The translations under genes and the position numbers were made by a program. From assembly GCA_902494535.1 (NCBI GenBank), contig CABUTO010000024.1:1-33580 (forward strand): DNA of 33,580 nt, given 5' to 3'. A model generated the notes under the pieces. The model did not search any database. It was given only the letters and a program-made list of their open reading frames with translations, and had not been told where the DNA came from. Shown here in pieces: positions 22,081-29,806 of this stretch. The DNA is from an uncultured Collinsella sp. Its GTDB lineage: Bacteria > Actinomycetota > Coriobacteriia > Coriobacteriales > Coriobacteriaceae. Positions within the stretch are counted from its first letter, which is position 1, and every line of letters starts with the position of its first letter.

Positions 22081-23442
22081 ATGCTGCGCAGGAAAATAGC
22101 GGCAGAGCTGGAGCGTTGGCTGAAGTCTGCCGAGCAAAAGGCCTTATTCATCACGGGTTCTCGCCAGATCGGCAAAAGCTATTCGATTCGCGCATTTGGC
22201 AAAGCCAGCCATGCAACCTACATCGAGCTCAATCTCATGGAAAATCGCCAGGCAAAAGATGCTCTTCTCGAGGCGCGGAATGCCGATGATTTCATCAGCA
22301 GGGTGACGCTTCTTTCGGGAAAGTCGATTGCACCAGGCAAAACGCTCGTGTTTATCGATGAGGTCCAAGAGGCCCCCGACATCATGACGATGGCAAAGTT
22401 CCTTGTAGAGGACGGGAGGTGCCGCTGGGCGTTTTCGGGGTCAATGCTCGGGACCCAGTTCAAGGGCGTCAGGTCCTATCCCGTGGGGTATGTCCACGAG
22501 CTTAGGATGTTCCCGCTCGATTTTGAGGAGTTTTGCTGGGCAACCGGGGTGAGCGAGGGGGCTCGCCAAACGATACGTGACGCGTGTATCAGCGAGAGGC
22601 CCATTCCTGATTACATTCATGACGCGATGATGGCAAACTTCAGGACCTATACCGTTGTCGGCGGAATGCCGGAGGTCGTGCAGCGTTTCCTTGACACGCA
22701 GGGCGACCTTGCCTCTGTTCGTCAGCTACAGTCCGAGCTCAACGAACAGTACCGACGGGATATTTCCAAGTATGCAAGCGGGCGTGCCCTTCAGGTGCAG
22801 AGCATCTACGATCAGCTCCCCATTATGCTTGAGGGCGAACACAAGCGTTTCGTGCTCAATTCCATTGACCCCAAGGCGCATTATGAGAAGTACCAGCGAG
22901 ATTTTGTCTGGCTTGTCGATGCCGGCGTTGCTCTCAAAGCCGATATCGTAACCGAGCCAAAGTCGCCCCTGCTCAAGACGGCACGGCCATCGCAGTTCAA
23001 GCTATACCAATCGGATACGGGCATGTTGATGGCGCGCTACCCCGTTGGAGTCGCCCAAGCGGCGTATCTTGATAGCAAGGAGCCCAATCTGGGCGGCATT
23101 TACGAAAACGTGGTGGCCCAGCAGCTGGCTGCCCAAAATCGCCAGCTTTACTACTATCAGACAAAAAAGCGCGGTGAAGTGGACTTTGTGGTCGATGGGC
23201 CGGATGGGACGGCTGTTCCGATCGAGGTTAAATCGGGCTCCTATTACCACGCGCACGCTGCGCTCGGTCATGTGCTTGATACGGCTGAATATGGCGTAAG
23301 GCTCGGGATTGTTTTCTCGAGAGGCAACGTTGAGCGCAACGGAGCGGTTCTCTATTTGCCGCTATATGCGACCTGGGCCCTTTCGGATGTTTTGGGCGAC
23401 TCCTGCGCCGAGGGGATAAAGCTGGAGGTCAAGCCGGTCTAG
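22081..23442 (+). CDS. AAA ATPase with DUF4143 (nuclease-like) C-terminal domain
   Basis: Protein of 453 aa. N-terminal AAA_14-type ATPase (about 1-200): Walker A TGSRQIGKS (25-33), Walker B LVFIDE (89-94), sensor-like FSGSMLG. A DUF4143 domain follows, carrying a PD-(D/E)xK-like pattern: EVDFVVDG near 366 and IEVKSG near 381-386. Proteins of this kind are common, patchily distributed single genes of unknown cell role; a defence or toxin-like role has been suggested for relatives but cannot be claimed here. ATG 22081 has GAGGGGAG 5 nt upstream; a slightly longer frame is less supported. Leader is AT-rich and codon choice looks less GC-biased than neighbours, which fits horizontal gain. Flanked by palindromes on both sides. 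Confidence 0.88.
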   Translation: MLRRKIAAELERWLKSAEQKALFITGSRQIGKSYSIRAFGKASHATYIELNLMENRQAKDALLEARNADDFISRVTLLSGKSIAPGKTLVFIDEVQEAPDIMTMAKFLVEDGRCRWAFSGSMLGTQFKGVRSYPVGYVHELRMFPLDFEEFCWATGVSEGARQTIRDACISERPIPDYIHDAMMANFRTYTVVGGMPEVVQRFLDTQGDLASVRQLQSELNEQYRRDISKYASGRALQVQSIYDQLPIMLEGEHKRFVLNSIDPKAHYEKYQRDFVWLVDAGVALKADIVTEPKSPLLKTARPSQFKLYQSDTGMLMARYPVGVAQAAYLDSKEPNLGGIYENVVAQQLAAQNRQLYYYQTKKRGEVDFVVDGPDGTAVPIEVKSGSYYHAHAALGHVLDTAEYGVRLGIVFSRGNVERNGAVLYLPLYATWALSDVLGDSCAEGIKLEVKPV

Positions 23443-23454
23443 GGCCAGTCCCGG

Positions 23455-23485
23455 ATGTGGCAAAGGGGCAGTCCCTTTGTCACAT
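23455..23485. repeat. AATGTGACAAAGGGAC-family palindrome, copy 3
   Basis: ATGTGGCAAAGGGG and TCCCTTTGTCACAT (23455-23485) form an imperfect palindrome starting 12 nt after the ATPase stop. Left-arm G at 23460 breaks one pair relative to the consensus (G-T wobble in RNA). Confidence 0.75.
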
Positions 23486-23489
23486 TCAT

Positions 23490-23553
23490 GAGCGTGGATT
23501 TTCTCCCGTTTAGAGCGCACTCGAGCGCTCAAAGTGGGAGAAAACCCACGCTC
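23490..23553. repeat. 64-bp palindrome between convergent genes
   Basis: 18-nt arms (23490-23507/23536-23553, GAGCGTGG...TTTTCTCCC) pair with one mismatch; inner GAGCGC/GCGCTC (23513-23518/23525-23530) pairs as well. GTTTTAC follows. It lies between the ATPase (+) and the phosphatase (-), so it may terminate both. Confidence 0.65.
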
Positions 23554-23599
23554 GTTTTACGCCGATGGCGTGGCCCGTGTGCCCGCGCCGCCCGAGCGC

Positions 23600-24046
23600 C
23601 TACAGCTGCTCGAGCATGGCGGTGCAACCGGCGAGTACATCGCGGTAGGTGGCGTCGAAATTGCCGGTGTACCAGGGGTCGGCCACGTCGCCGGGGCGAT
23701 CGGTCCAATCGAGCAGGCGCGAGATCTTGCCATCGGGGTCCTTCCCAAAAATTCGGTACAGGGCGCGGGCGTTCTCGTCGTCCATATAGACAATGTGGTC
23801 CCAGTCGCCATACTCCGCGCGACGCACCTGACGTGCGCGATGTGCGACGACGGGAATCCCGACCTCGCGTAGCTTGGCAATGGTGCCGTGGTGTGGCGGG
23901 TTGCCGATCTCCTCGGTCGAGGTCGCAGCGGAATCAATGACAAACTCGCCCGCGCGCCCGGCGCGCCGCACTAGCTCGGGAAACACGGACTCAGCCATCG
24001 TCGAGCGACAGATGTTCCCATGGCAGATAAACAGTACACGTTGCAT
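23600..24046 (-). CDS. Low-molecular-weight protein-tyrosine phosphatase
   Basis: Cytosolic phosphatase of 148 aa, normal family length. Active-site loop CHGNICRS with nucleophile Cys8 and Arg14 (CX5R) directly after the first strand, and the general-acid Asp123 in VADPWY. These enzymes remove phosphate from tyrosine (and arginine in some lineages). ATG 24046 is chosen because the catalytic loop must begin about 7 residues in, and AAAGGA lies about 9 nt upstream; an upstream frame extension lacks similarity to the family. 45 nt downstream of the MFS gene, so the two are probably cotranscribed. No tyrosine kinase is visible nearby, so targets are unknown. Confidence 0.93.
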   Translation of the reverse strand: MQRVLFICHGNICRSTMAESVFPELVRRAGRAGEFVIDSAATSTEEIGNPPHHGTIAKLREVGIPVVAHRARQVRRAEYGDWDHIVYMDDENARALYRIFGKDPDGKISRLLDWTDRPGDVADPWYTGNFDATYRDVLAGCTAMLEQL

Positions 24047-24091
24047 ATGCGGTTTCCTTTCGATCGCCATCATCGAGCTCGAGTATCGCAT

Positions 24092-25333
24092 CTACGCCTG
24101 CGCCCTTGCCCGCCTGCGCTCCCAGTGCGCCAATTTAATCGTCACCAGCGTAAGCACCCAGGCCACAAGCGAGAACGCGGCACCCACTGCGCCTACGTGC
24201 GCAATGCCAATGCTGCTTACCACGGCGCCGCCCACTGCGGTGCCAAACGAGATGCCGACGTTAAACGCCATGGGCTCAACCGAACTTGCGAGTACCATCG
24301 ACTTGGGATGGCGGCTGCGTGCCACGTCCATGAAGTGCGTGATGCACGACACCGAGAACAAGTACATGAGCAGCGCCAAGCTAAAGACAAAGGCCAGCGC
24401 GAGCGGCATGGTGCCGCCCACAGCAAACAGCCCGAGTAACGCCGCAGCCTGCAGCACGAACGTCACAAGCAGCGCCTTCATGCCAAAGCGCGCATCGATC
24501 CATCCGCCCAGGATGTTCGAGATCAGGCAGAACACGCCGTAGGCCATGAGCGTGGTACTGGCTTCGACCGTGCCCATGCCCAGCACCTGCTCAAGATAAG
24601 GCGTCACGTAGCCATAGAAAACGTAGACCGACCCCACGCCAAACAAAAAGATGAGCATGCCGGTGACGATGCTCGGCTCGCGTAGCAGACCCGCCTGCTC
24701 GCGAAAGGTGGCGGGCTCGTCGGTTTGCCCAGCGCGCGGCATAAACATCACGAGCGCTCCGCAGATCAGAACGGCAAAGGTCAGCGTGCCGTACATGGCC
24801 ACGTGCCAGTCGAGCGTGTCGGCCACAAACTTGCCGATCGAAGTGACAAAGACCATTGCCACGGAAAACGCGCCGTACACCACCGAGATGGCGAGTGAGG
24901 TCTGCTGCGGGGACAGCAGCTCGGGGATATACGTCACGCCCACGGCGAGCAGTGCGCCCGAGACGGAGCCCAAGATGATGCGCGAGGCGAACAGCACTTG
25001 AAAGTTGGGTGCCAGCGCCATGACCAGATTGCCGAGCACAAAGACGATGCTATAGCACACGAGCAGTTGGTAACGACGGAAGCGCCCCGTGCTGAGCGCG
25101 AGCACCGGCGTCGCGATAGCGTAGATCAGTGCGAACACGCTAATAAGTTGGCCTGCGGTGGCAAGCGATACGCCGAGTTCCGTCGCCAAGTCACTTTCGA
25201 TGCCGATGACCACGAACTCCGAACAGCCGAGCGAAAAGCCTAACAACACGAGCAGCGCCAGGCAGAGCTTGGTGCGCGCGGGGGAGAGCGCGGCGGCGGT
25301 TGACTTACTTTTTGGCGTGGTTGCGGCGGTCAA
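24092..25333 (-). CDS. DHA1-type MFS efflux transporter
   Basis: Inner-membrane protein of 413 aa with about 12 hydrophobic segments, resembling AraJ/chloramphenicol-efflux-type DHA1 carriers. Seen: EFVVIGIESDLATELGVS in TM1-loop, ALSTGRFRRYQLL (motif A region), SRIILGSVSGALLAVG and the TM5 string SVVYGAFSVAMVF. Likely exports a sugar or drug; substrate unknown. The start is inferred as TTG 25333, with GGAG 8-9 nt upstream. A GTG at 25420 would add 29 residues, but these are encoded partly by the palindromic repeat and have no family match. Shares a transcript with the phosphatase. Confidence 0.85.
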   Translation of the reverse strand: MTAATTPKSKSTAAALSPARTKLCLALLVLLGFSLGCSEFVVIGIESDLATELGVSLATAGQLISVFALIYAIATPVLALSTGRFRRYQLLVCYSIVFVLGNLVMALAPNFQVLFASRIILGSVSGALLAVGVTYIPELLSPQQTSLAISVVYGAFSVAMVFVTSIGKFVADTLDWHVAMYGTLTFAVLICGALVMFMPRAGQTDEPATFREQAGLLREPSIVTGMLIFLFGVGSVYVFYGYVTPYLEQVLGMGTVEASTTLMAYGVFCLISNILGGWIDARFGMKALLVTFVLQAAALLGLFAVGGTMPLALAFVFSLALLMYLFSVSCITHFMDVARSRHPKSMVLASSVEPMAFNVGISFGTAVGGAVVSSIGIAHVGAVGAAFSLVAWVLTLVTIKLAHWERRRARAQA

Positions 25334-25390
25334 GGTTGTCACTCCAATGTCGCGTGAATAAGCGGGATTCAATCCCTGCAACTCTAACAG

Positions 25391-25423
25391 AATGTGACAA
25401 AGGGACAGTCTCTTTGTCACATT
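25391..25423. repeat. AATGTGACAAAGGGAC-family palindrome, copy 4
   Basis: 33 nt with one mismatch (TCTCTTTG in the right arm). It lies upstream of the MFS gene rather than after a stop codon, so this copy cannot be a terminator of a neighbouring gene on either strand without reading outward. Confidence 0.85.
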
Positions 25424-25442
25424 CGCGGCGTGGCTGCCGCCT

Positions 25443-25507
25443 AAACCGTCACAACATTCGATGAAAATCTCGAAAACGAGGAAAAACGTCGAATGTTGTG
25501 ACGGTTT
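25443..25507. repeat. 65-bp palindrome with perfect 19-bp arms
   Basis: Arms AAACCGTCACAACATTCGA (25443-25461) and its exact complement (25489-25507) enclose a centre with a CTCG-AAAA-CGAG hairpin. It lies 20 nt from copy 4 and between two divergent genes (MFS minus, acidic protein plus). Confidence 0.7.
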
Positions 25508-25593
25508 TCGTGTCCGGCGCGGGTGAGCTTCGGTGCCGTCTGGGGGTATAAGACTAGCGAGTGTTTATTTGCGAGGCCTAAGGGGCGCCCCGT

Positions 25594-26463
25594 ATGGATA
25601 TCGATAACTTTGAATGGTGGTATAGCGAGGGCGAGGCTCCGGACGAGGAGTGGGACGAGCCCGCGTCGCGTGACGTGTCGAGCGACGAGGACGAGACCGG
25701 CAACGATGCCGCTGTCGAGCCTGATGCCGCCTCCGATGCCGCCGAGCCCCTGACCTTTGAGCAGGCTTGGGCCCAAGCCGAGGCCGATGAGGCTAAGGCC
25801 GATGCCACGGCCACACTCGGTGAGCCGGCGGACATGTCCATCTCGCCGGCAAAGATCCCGCAGCCGCGTCACACCATCGACCCCGACAGCACGGCATCCT
25901 TCAGCATTCTCGACGTGCCCGCGCAAGGCGCCCAGGCGCCTGCGCCCACACATCGCCCCGACCTGGCTCGTGAGGAAGACGCGGGCCGCCGTTCTCCGCT
26001 CGGCCCCATCCTCATCGCCTTCATGGCCGGCGTTATCGCCTGCTCGGCAATCGGTAGCGTTTGGAGCCATGTCGAGCAGCAGCGTCAAGACGCCGCCAAG
26101 GTCGAGATGTCTGTCGAGCAATCGCTCAGCCGCACGCGCTCGGTACATGTGTCGGTCGAGGTCAAGGACGGCGCGATGTGGGACACCGCGCGTGGCGACA
26201 GCCAAATGCTCATCCACATCGTGGGGCGTACGCTCAAAGGGCAGACGATTGACGAGTATCAATACGTCAATTCCGCTGGTGACGGCATCGAGCTCAAGCC
26301 CGGCGACTACGAGCTCACCGTCGACGAACCGCCCGTCGCCACCGACGGCACGCGCTTCCGCGCCTCAAAGCGCATGGTTCCCGTGAGCTTTAACTCGCAG
26401 GCGCCCGATACGGTCGATAGCACTCCGCAGGGCGGGTTTGACCTTTACGCTATTGCTCAATAA
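25594..26463 (+). CDS. Acidic single-pass membrane protein of unknown function
   Basis: Protein of 289 aa that I do not recognise. Residues 1-80 are Asp/Glu/Ala-rich (DEEWDEPASRD, SSDEDETGND) and probably disordered. A basic patch GRRSPLGP precedes one membrane segment at about 135-157. The C-terminal ~130 residues are probably extracytoplasmic and contain strand-rich sequence (VHVSVEVKDGAMW, GIELKPGDYELTVDEPP) like the beta-sandwich modules found in surface proteins. AAGGGG lies upstream of ATG 25594. Orientation N-in/C-out is inferred from the positive patch. It could be a cell-envelope stress or regulatory anchor. Confidence 0.75.
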   Translation: MDIDNFEWWYSEGEAPDEEWDEPASRDVSSDEDETGNDAAVEPDAASDAAEPLTFEQAWAQAEADEAKADATATLGEPADMSISPAKIPQPRHTIDPDSTASFSILDVPAQGAQAPAPTHRPDLAREEDAGRRSPLGPILIAFMAGVIACSAIGSVWSHVEQQRQDAAKVEMSVEQSLSRTRSVHVSVEVKDGAMWDTARGDSQMLIHIVGRTLKGQTIDEYQYVNSAGDGIELKPGDYELTVDEPPVATDGTRFRASKRMVPVSFNSQAPDTVDSTPQGGFDLYAIAQ

Positions 26464-26499
26464 CTGCGCCTGTCGCTCAACCCCGCCGCCAAGAGTGGG

Positions 26500-26522
26500 A
26501 CAATAGCCCTCGACACTATTGT
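26500..26522. promoter_or_regulatory. ACAATAG/CTATTGT dyad upstream of the mutarotase gene
   Basis: Perfect 7-bp arms (26500-26506/26516-26522) with a 9-nt centre, ending 9 nt before the ribosome site. Possible operator or leader hairpin. Confidence 0.4.
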
Positions 26523-26542
26523 TTACTTTTGGAGGAAGTAGC

Positions 26543-27436
26543 ATGTCTACCGTCACTACCATCAAGCGCGGCAGCCTCACCGCGGCCATCGATTCCATGG
26601 GCGCTCAGCTCACGAGCCTTGCCCTCAACGGCAACGAGTATCTGTGGCAGGGCGACCCCGCCTTTTGGGGCAAGCATGCGCCCATCCTGTTCCCCATTGT
26701 GGGCTCGCTGCGCAACAACACGGCGACGTCTGCGGCTGGCACCTGCGAGATGCCGCGCCACGGCCTCGCGCGCATCGTCGAGCACAAGCTGGTCGAGGTT
26801 TCGGAGGACGGCTCCTCGGTAACGTACGAGATCACCGACACGCCCGAGTCGCTCAAGGCCTTTCCGTTCCACTTTAAGCTCAACATGACCTATGCCCTGA
26901 CTGGTGACGCCACACTTACCCAGACCTTTGCCGTCACCAATACCGGCGACGTGGACCTGCCGTTCTCGGTGGGCGGCCACCCCGCATTTAACGTACCTGC
27001 TCCCGGTGCCGAGGACGAGGCGTTCGAGGATTACGAGCTGGCATTTACCGAGGCTTGGACCAACGAGGCCCCCATCATCACGCCCGATGGCCTCATGACG
27101 TTCGAGGGTAGCTACAAGGCTCCCGATAACTCGGACGTGCTGCCCATCACGCACCGCAGCTTCGATAACGACGCCATCATGTTCACCGATACCCCGGGCT
27201 CCACGCTCACGCTGCGCGGCCGCAAGTCGGGTCACGGCGTCAAGATCGACTTTGAGGGCTTTAAGTACATTGGCGTGTGGTCTGCCGCCAACGACGCTCC
27301 GTTTGTGGCGCTCGAGCCCTGGACCGGTCACACCACCATGGACACCGAGGACGATGTCTTTGAGCACAAGGTCAACACCATCACCCTGGCCCCGGGCGAG
27401 ACGGACAAGCGCAGTTTTAGCGTTACCTTGCTCTAG
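26543..27436 (+). CDS. LacX-like aldose 1-epimerase (galactose mutarotase) family protein
   Basis: Protein of 297 aa with the galactose-mutarotase beta-sandwich fold. Family residues visible: PRHGLAR (first His) and GGHPAFN (second His), plus an acidic residue near the C-terminus. LacX-type members interconvert alpha and beta anomers of sugars or hexose phosphates. ATG 26543 has GGAGGAAG 5-6 nt upstream; the frame starts earlier but without support. Transcribed alone: terminator in the copy B element at 27492-27533. No sugar operon is adjacent, so the physiological substrate is open. Confidence 0.88.
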   Translation: MSTVTTIKRGSLTAAIDSMGAQLTSLALNGNEYLWQGDPAFWGKHAPILFPIVGSLRNNTATSAAGTCEMPRHGLARIVEHKLVEVSEDGSSVTYEITDTPESLKAFPFHFKLNMTYALTGDATLTQTFAVTNTGDVDLPFSVGGHPAFNVPAPGAEDEAFEDYELAFTEAWTNEAPIITPDGLMTFEGSYKAPDNSDVLPITHRSFDNDAIMFTDTPGSTLTLRGRKSGHGVKIDFEGFKYIGVWSAANDAPFVALEPWTGHTTMDTEDDVFEHKVNTITLAPGETDKRSFSVTLL

Positions 27437-27446
27437 AGGTTCCGCC

Positions 27447-27565
27447 GCTCGGTCGATGCTGCGCGTCGTCCAGAGCGACAAGTTGTCATTCAAAAGGCAA
27501 GGCATAGACCTTCTGGTCATGCCTTGCCTTTTTCATGCCACTTGTTCGCTCTGGACGTCGCTCGC
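27447..27565. repeat. Nested-hairpin intergenic element, copy B (inner hairpin inverted)
   Basis: Outer stem CGTCCAGAGCGA/TCGCTCTGGACG (27467-27478/27546-27557), extended by CAAG/CTTG. Inner stem 27492-27505/27519-27532. The loop reads GACC-TTCT-GGTC, the complement of the GACC-AGAA-GGTC of copies A and C, and the bulged base is on the opposite side. It lacks the leading GTTACG hairpin of the other two copies. Confidence 0.8.
27492..27533 (+). terminator. Rho-independent terminator formed by the inner hairpin of copy B
   Basis: 14-bp perfect stem AAAAGGCAAGGCAT/ATGCCTTGCCTTTT followed by a T-run (27529-27533). It lies 55 nt after the mutarotase stop. Confidence 0.75.
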
Positions 27566-27699
27566 CGGCATTGCCAAAACATCGGCGTCCCCAATGACTA
27601 CCGCGTGTCTATTAATTTTTCGAGCTTGTGCTGCGCTGCTAGTTGCTGGCGTATATCCTGTTAAGTCGTCAGCATACGATTCAACAGGGAAGGCAGATT

Positions 27700-28626
27700 A
27701 TGCATTCTCCCCATCAACGCGACGCGCATTCACAGCCGGTATGCAGCCGTCGCATCTTTTTGGGAAGCGCTTTCGCTGCGAGCGCTTCCGTCGTCGCCGG
27801 CGCGCTCGCCGGCTGTCAGCGCCCGTCCACGCTCAAGGTGGTTCAGCCCACGACGGGCGGCGGTCGCGACGACCTGTCCGATTCCGTGATCGGCAAGGAC
27901 AAGATCCGCATTGGTATGGAGGCGGCCTACGCCCCGTACAACTGGCAGGTTTCCGAAGCCAGTGAGTACACCATCCCCATCGACAACGTGCAAGGCGCCT
28001 ATGCCGATGGCTACGACGTGCAGATCGCCAAGATCGTCTGCAAGGCCCTCGGTGGCGAGCCCGTTGCCGTCAAGCAGAGCTTCTCGGGCCTCATCGATTC
28101 GCTCAACAACGGCCAGATCGACCTCATCATCGCCGGCATGAGCGCCACGCCCGAGCGCGAGGAGTCGGTCGGCTTCTCCGACCCGTACTTCATTGGCTAC
28201 TTTGGCCTGTTCGTAAAAGAGGGTTCCCCCTACCAAAACGCCACCAAGCTTAGCGACTTTAGCGGTGCCACGGTGCTCGGCCAAAAGGACACCATGCTCG
28301 ACACCGTCATCGACGAGATCCCGGGCGTTGTGCACAAGAACCCGGTCGATTCGGTTCCCACGGTGTTTTCGAACCTGCTGCAGGGCACGTGCGATGCCGT
28401 GACCTACAACACCGAGAACGAGAAGGGCTATATGGCTCAAAATCCCGGTATCGTCCCCATCCATTTTGCCGAGGGCGAGGGCTTTAAGCAGGAGGTCGCG
28501 GCAAACGTCGGCTGCCGCAAGGGCTCGGACAAGCTGCTTAAGCTCATCGACAAGACGCTCAAGGGCGTCAGCCAGGAGGAGCGCGACCAAATGTGGGACG
28601 CGTGCCTCGACCGTCAGCCGGCATAG
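27700..28626 (+). CDS. Family 3 solute-binding lipoprotein of a polar amino-acid ABC importer
   Basis: Lipoprotein of 308 aa that captures an amino acid outside the cell and delivers it to the permease. The N-terminus CSRRIFLGSAFAASA...LAGC has both a twin-arginine motif (SRRIFL) and a lipobox ending in Cys at about residue 39, indicating Tat export with lipid anchoring. Family signatures include the ligand strand GMEAAYAPYNWQ and GLIDSLNNGQIDLIIAGMSATPERE. ATG 27700 has AGGGAAGG upstream; earlier in-frame starts would put the Tat motif too far in. First gene of a three-gene operon. Ligand (Gln, His, Cys or similar) is not resolved. Confidence 0.9.
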   Translation: MHSPHQRDAHSQPVCSRRIFLGSAFAASASVVAGALAGCQRPSTLKVVQPTTGGGRDDLSDSVIGKDKIRIGMEAAYAPYNWQVSEASEYTIPIDNVQGAYADGYDVQIAKIVCKALGGEPVAVKQSFSGLIDSLNNGQIDLIIAGMSATPEREESVGFSDPYFIGYFGLFVKEGSPYQNATKLSDFSGATVLGQKDTMLDTVIDEIPGVVHKNPVDSVPTVFSNLLQGTCDAVTYNTENEKGYMAQNPGIVPIHFAEGEGFKQEVAANVGCRKGSDKLLKLIDKTLKGVSQEERDQMWDACLDRQPA

Positions 28627-28635
28627 GGAGGCAGC

Positions 28636-29784
28636 ATGAAAACCATTAATCGCCTGGCCTCCTTTATCAAGGCCGACCACCGTTATGTATACCTAGGCAC
28701 GAGCGTTATCGCGGCGCTCGGCCTGGCGTTTAGCCAGCGCAGCCCCACGCCGCTGAGCTTCTTGGCCCCCACGGGCGTGTTCCAAGATTGCCTTTGGGCG
28801 ATCCTGTGGGCGTGGCTCGTCGTGTCGGCGGCGGCGCTGGTCGCCAAGCTCATGCACTGGAGCGACTATCGCGAAAAGTCGCCGTTCGCATCCGAGCGTT
28901 TCCGCCGTGGCGCACGCTTGGGCAGCTATGTCGTGGTCGCCATCGCGGCAGTTTTCTTTATCGACCGCTGCGTCATGTCGTTTATCGACCTGGTGCAGGT
29001 GAGTATTGTCTCGGACTCCAACCCCAGCGACTTTTTGTCGAGCCTGGTCTACATGACCTACAAGAGCGGCGACTTCTTCATTCGCGGTATCGAGATCACC
29101 ATCGCGCTTGCCACCTTCGGCACTGTCATCGCATTCTTCCTGGCGCTGCTCTTTGTGTTCCTGCGTATTCAGACGTTCGACCGCGTGGATAACGACCTGG
29201 TGCGCTTCTTTAAGAGTATCGGCCGCGGCTTTGCGACCATCTACTCCACCATCGTGCGCGGCACGCCCATGATGGTCCAGGGCCTGCTCATCTATTACGC
29301 GGGCTTCACCGTTTTGCGCGGCATGGGCTTCGAGACCGCCCAGGCCAACCAGATTTGGAGTACCTTCACCGCCGGCCTCGTCACCATCTCGCTCAACTCC
29401 ACCGCCTACATGATGGAGGTCCTGCGCGGCGGCATCGAGTCCATCGATCCCGGCCAGGCCGAGGCGGCGCGCTCGCTGGGTCTGTCGCAGTGGCAGGCCA
29501 TGCGCAAGGTCGTGTTCCCCCAGGGTATTAAAAACGCGATCCCCGCACTCACCAACGAGCTCATCATCAACATCAAGGACTCGTCGGTGCTTTCGGTCAT
29601 CGGCGTGTTCGACCTCATGTACGCCACCACCACCGTCGCCGGCGTGTACTACCGCCAGATGGAGGTCTACTGCGTGGCGCTCGTGGTTTACCTGATCCTG
29701 ACGCTCGTGGCGAGCCGCCTGCTCGAGGCCTTTGGCAAAAAGCTCGGCGCCGAGGCCCCGGCAACGCTGCCCAGCTCCAACTAG
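28636..29784 (+). CDS. Polar amino-acid ABC transporter permease
   Basis: Inner-membrane permease of 382 aa, longer than the ~220-aa HisM/GlnP core. The extra N-terminal ~125 residues add about three hydrophobic segments (roughly 20-35, 50-70, 95-112). The core transport domain (about 150-365) carries the EAA loop EAARSLGLSQWQAMRKVVFPQ (about 275) that couples to the ATPase, and the RGTPMMVQ signature. AGGGAGG lies 5 nt before the ATG, 9 nt after the lipoprotein stop. A single permease gene suggests a homodimer. The role of the N-terminal extension is unknown. Confidence 0.9.
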   Translation: MKTINRLASFIKADHRYVYLGTSVIAALGLAFSQRSPTPLSFLAPTGVFQDCLWAILWAWLVVSAAALVAKLMHWSDYREKSPFASERFRRGARLGSYVVVAIAAVFFIDRCVMSFIDLVQVSIVSDSNPSDFLSSLVYMTYKSGDFFIRGIEITIALATFGTVIAFFLALLFVFLRIQTFDRVDNDLVRFFKSIGRGFATIYSTIVRGTPMMVQGLLIYYAGFTVLRGMGFETAQANQIWSTFTAGLVTISLNSTAYMMEVLRGGIESIDPGQAEAARSLGLSQWQAMRKVVFPQGIKNAIPALTNELIINIKDSSVLSVIGVFDLMYATTTVAGVYYRQMEVYCVALVVYLILTLVASRLLEAFGKKLGAEAPATLPSSN

Positions 29785-29806
29785 GCTCAAGACGAGGAGA
29801 ATCATC

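Noticed and set aside
22081..23442. Member of a defence island
   Set aside because: No other defence, toxin-antitoxin or restriction gene is nearby; neighbours are housekeeping. The AAA/DUF4143 gene stands alone.
25334..25420. N-terminal extension of the DHA1 MFS gene starting with MTKRLSLCHI
   Set aside because: The first codons are the palindromic repeat copy 4 read as protein. GGAG-supported TTG 25333 fits the family start better.
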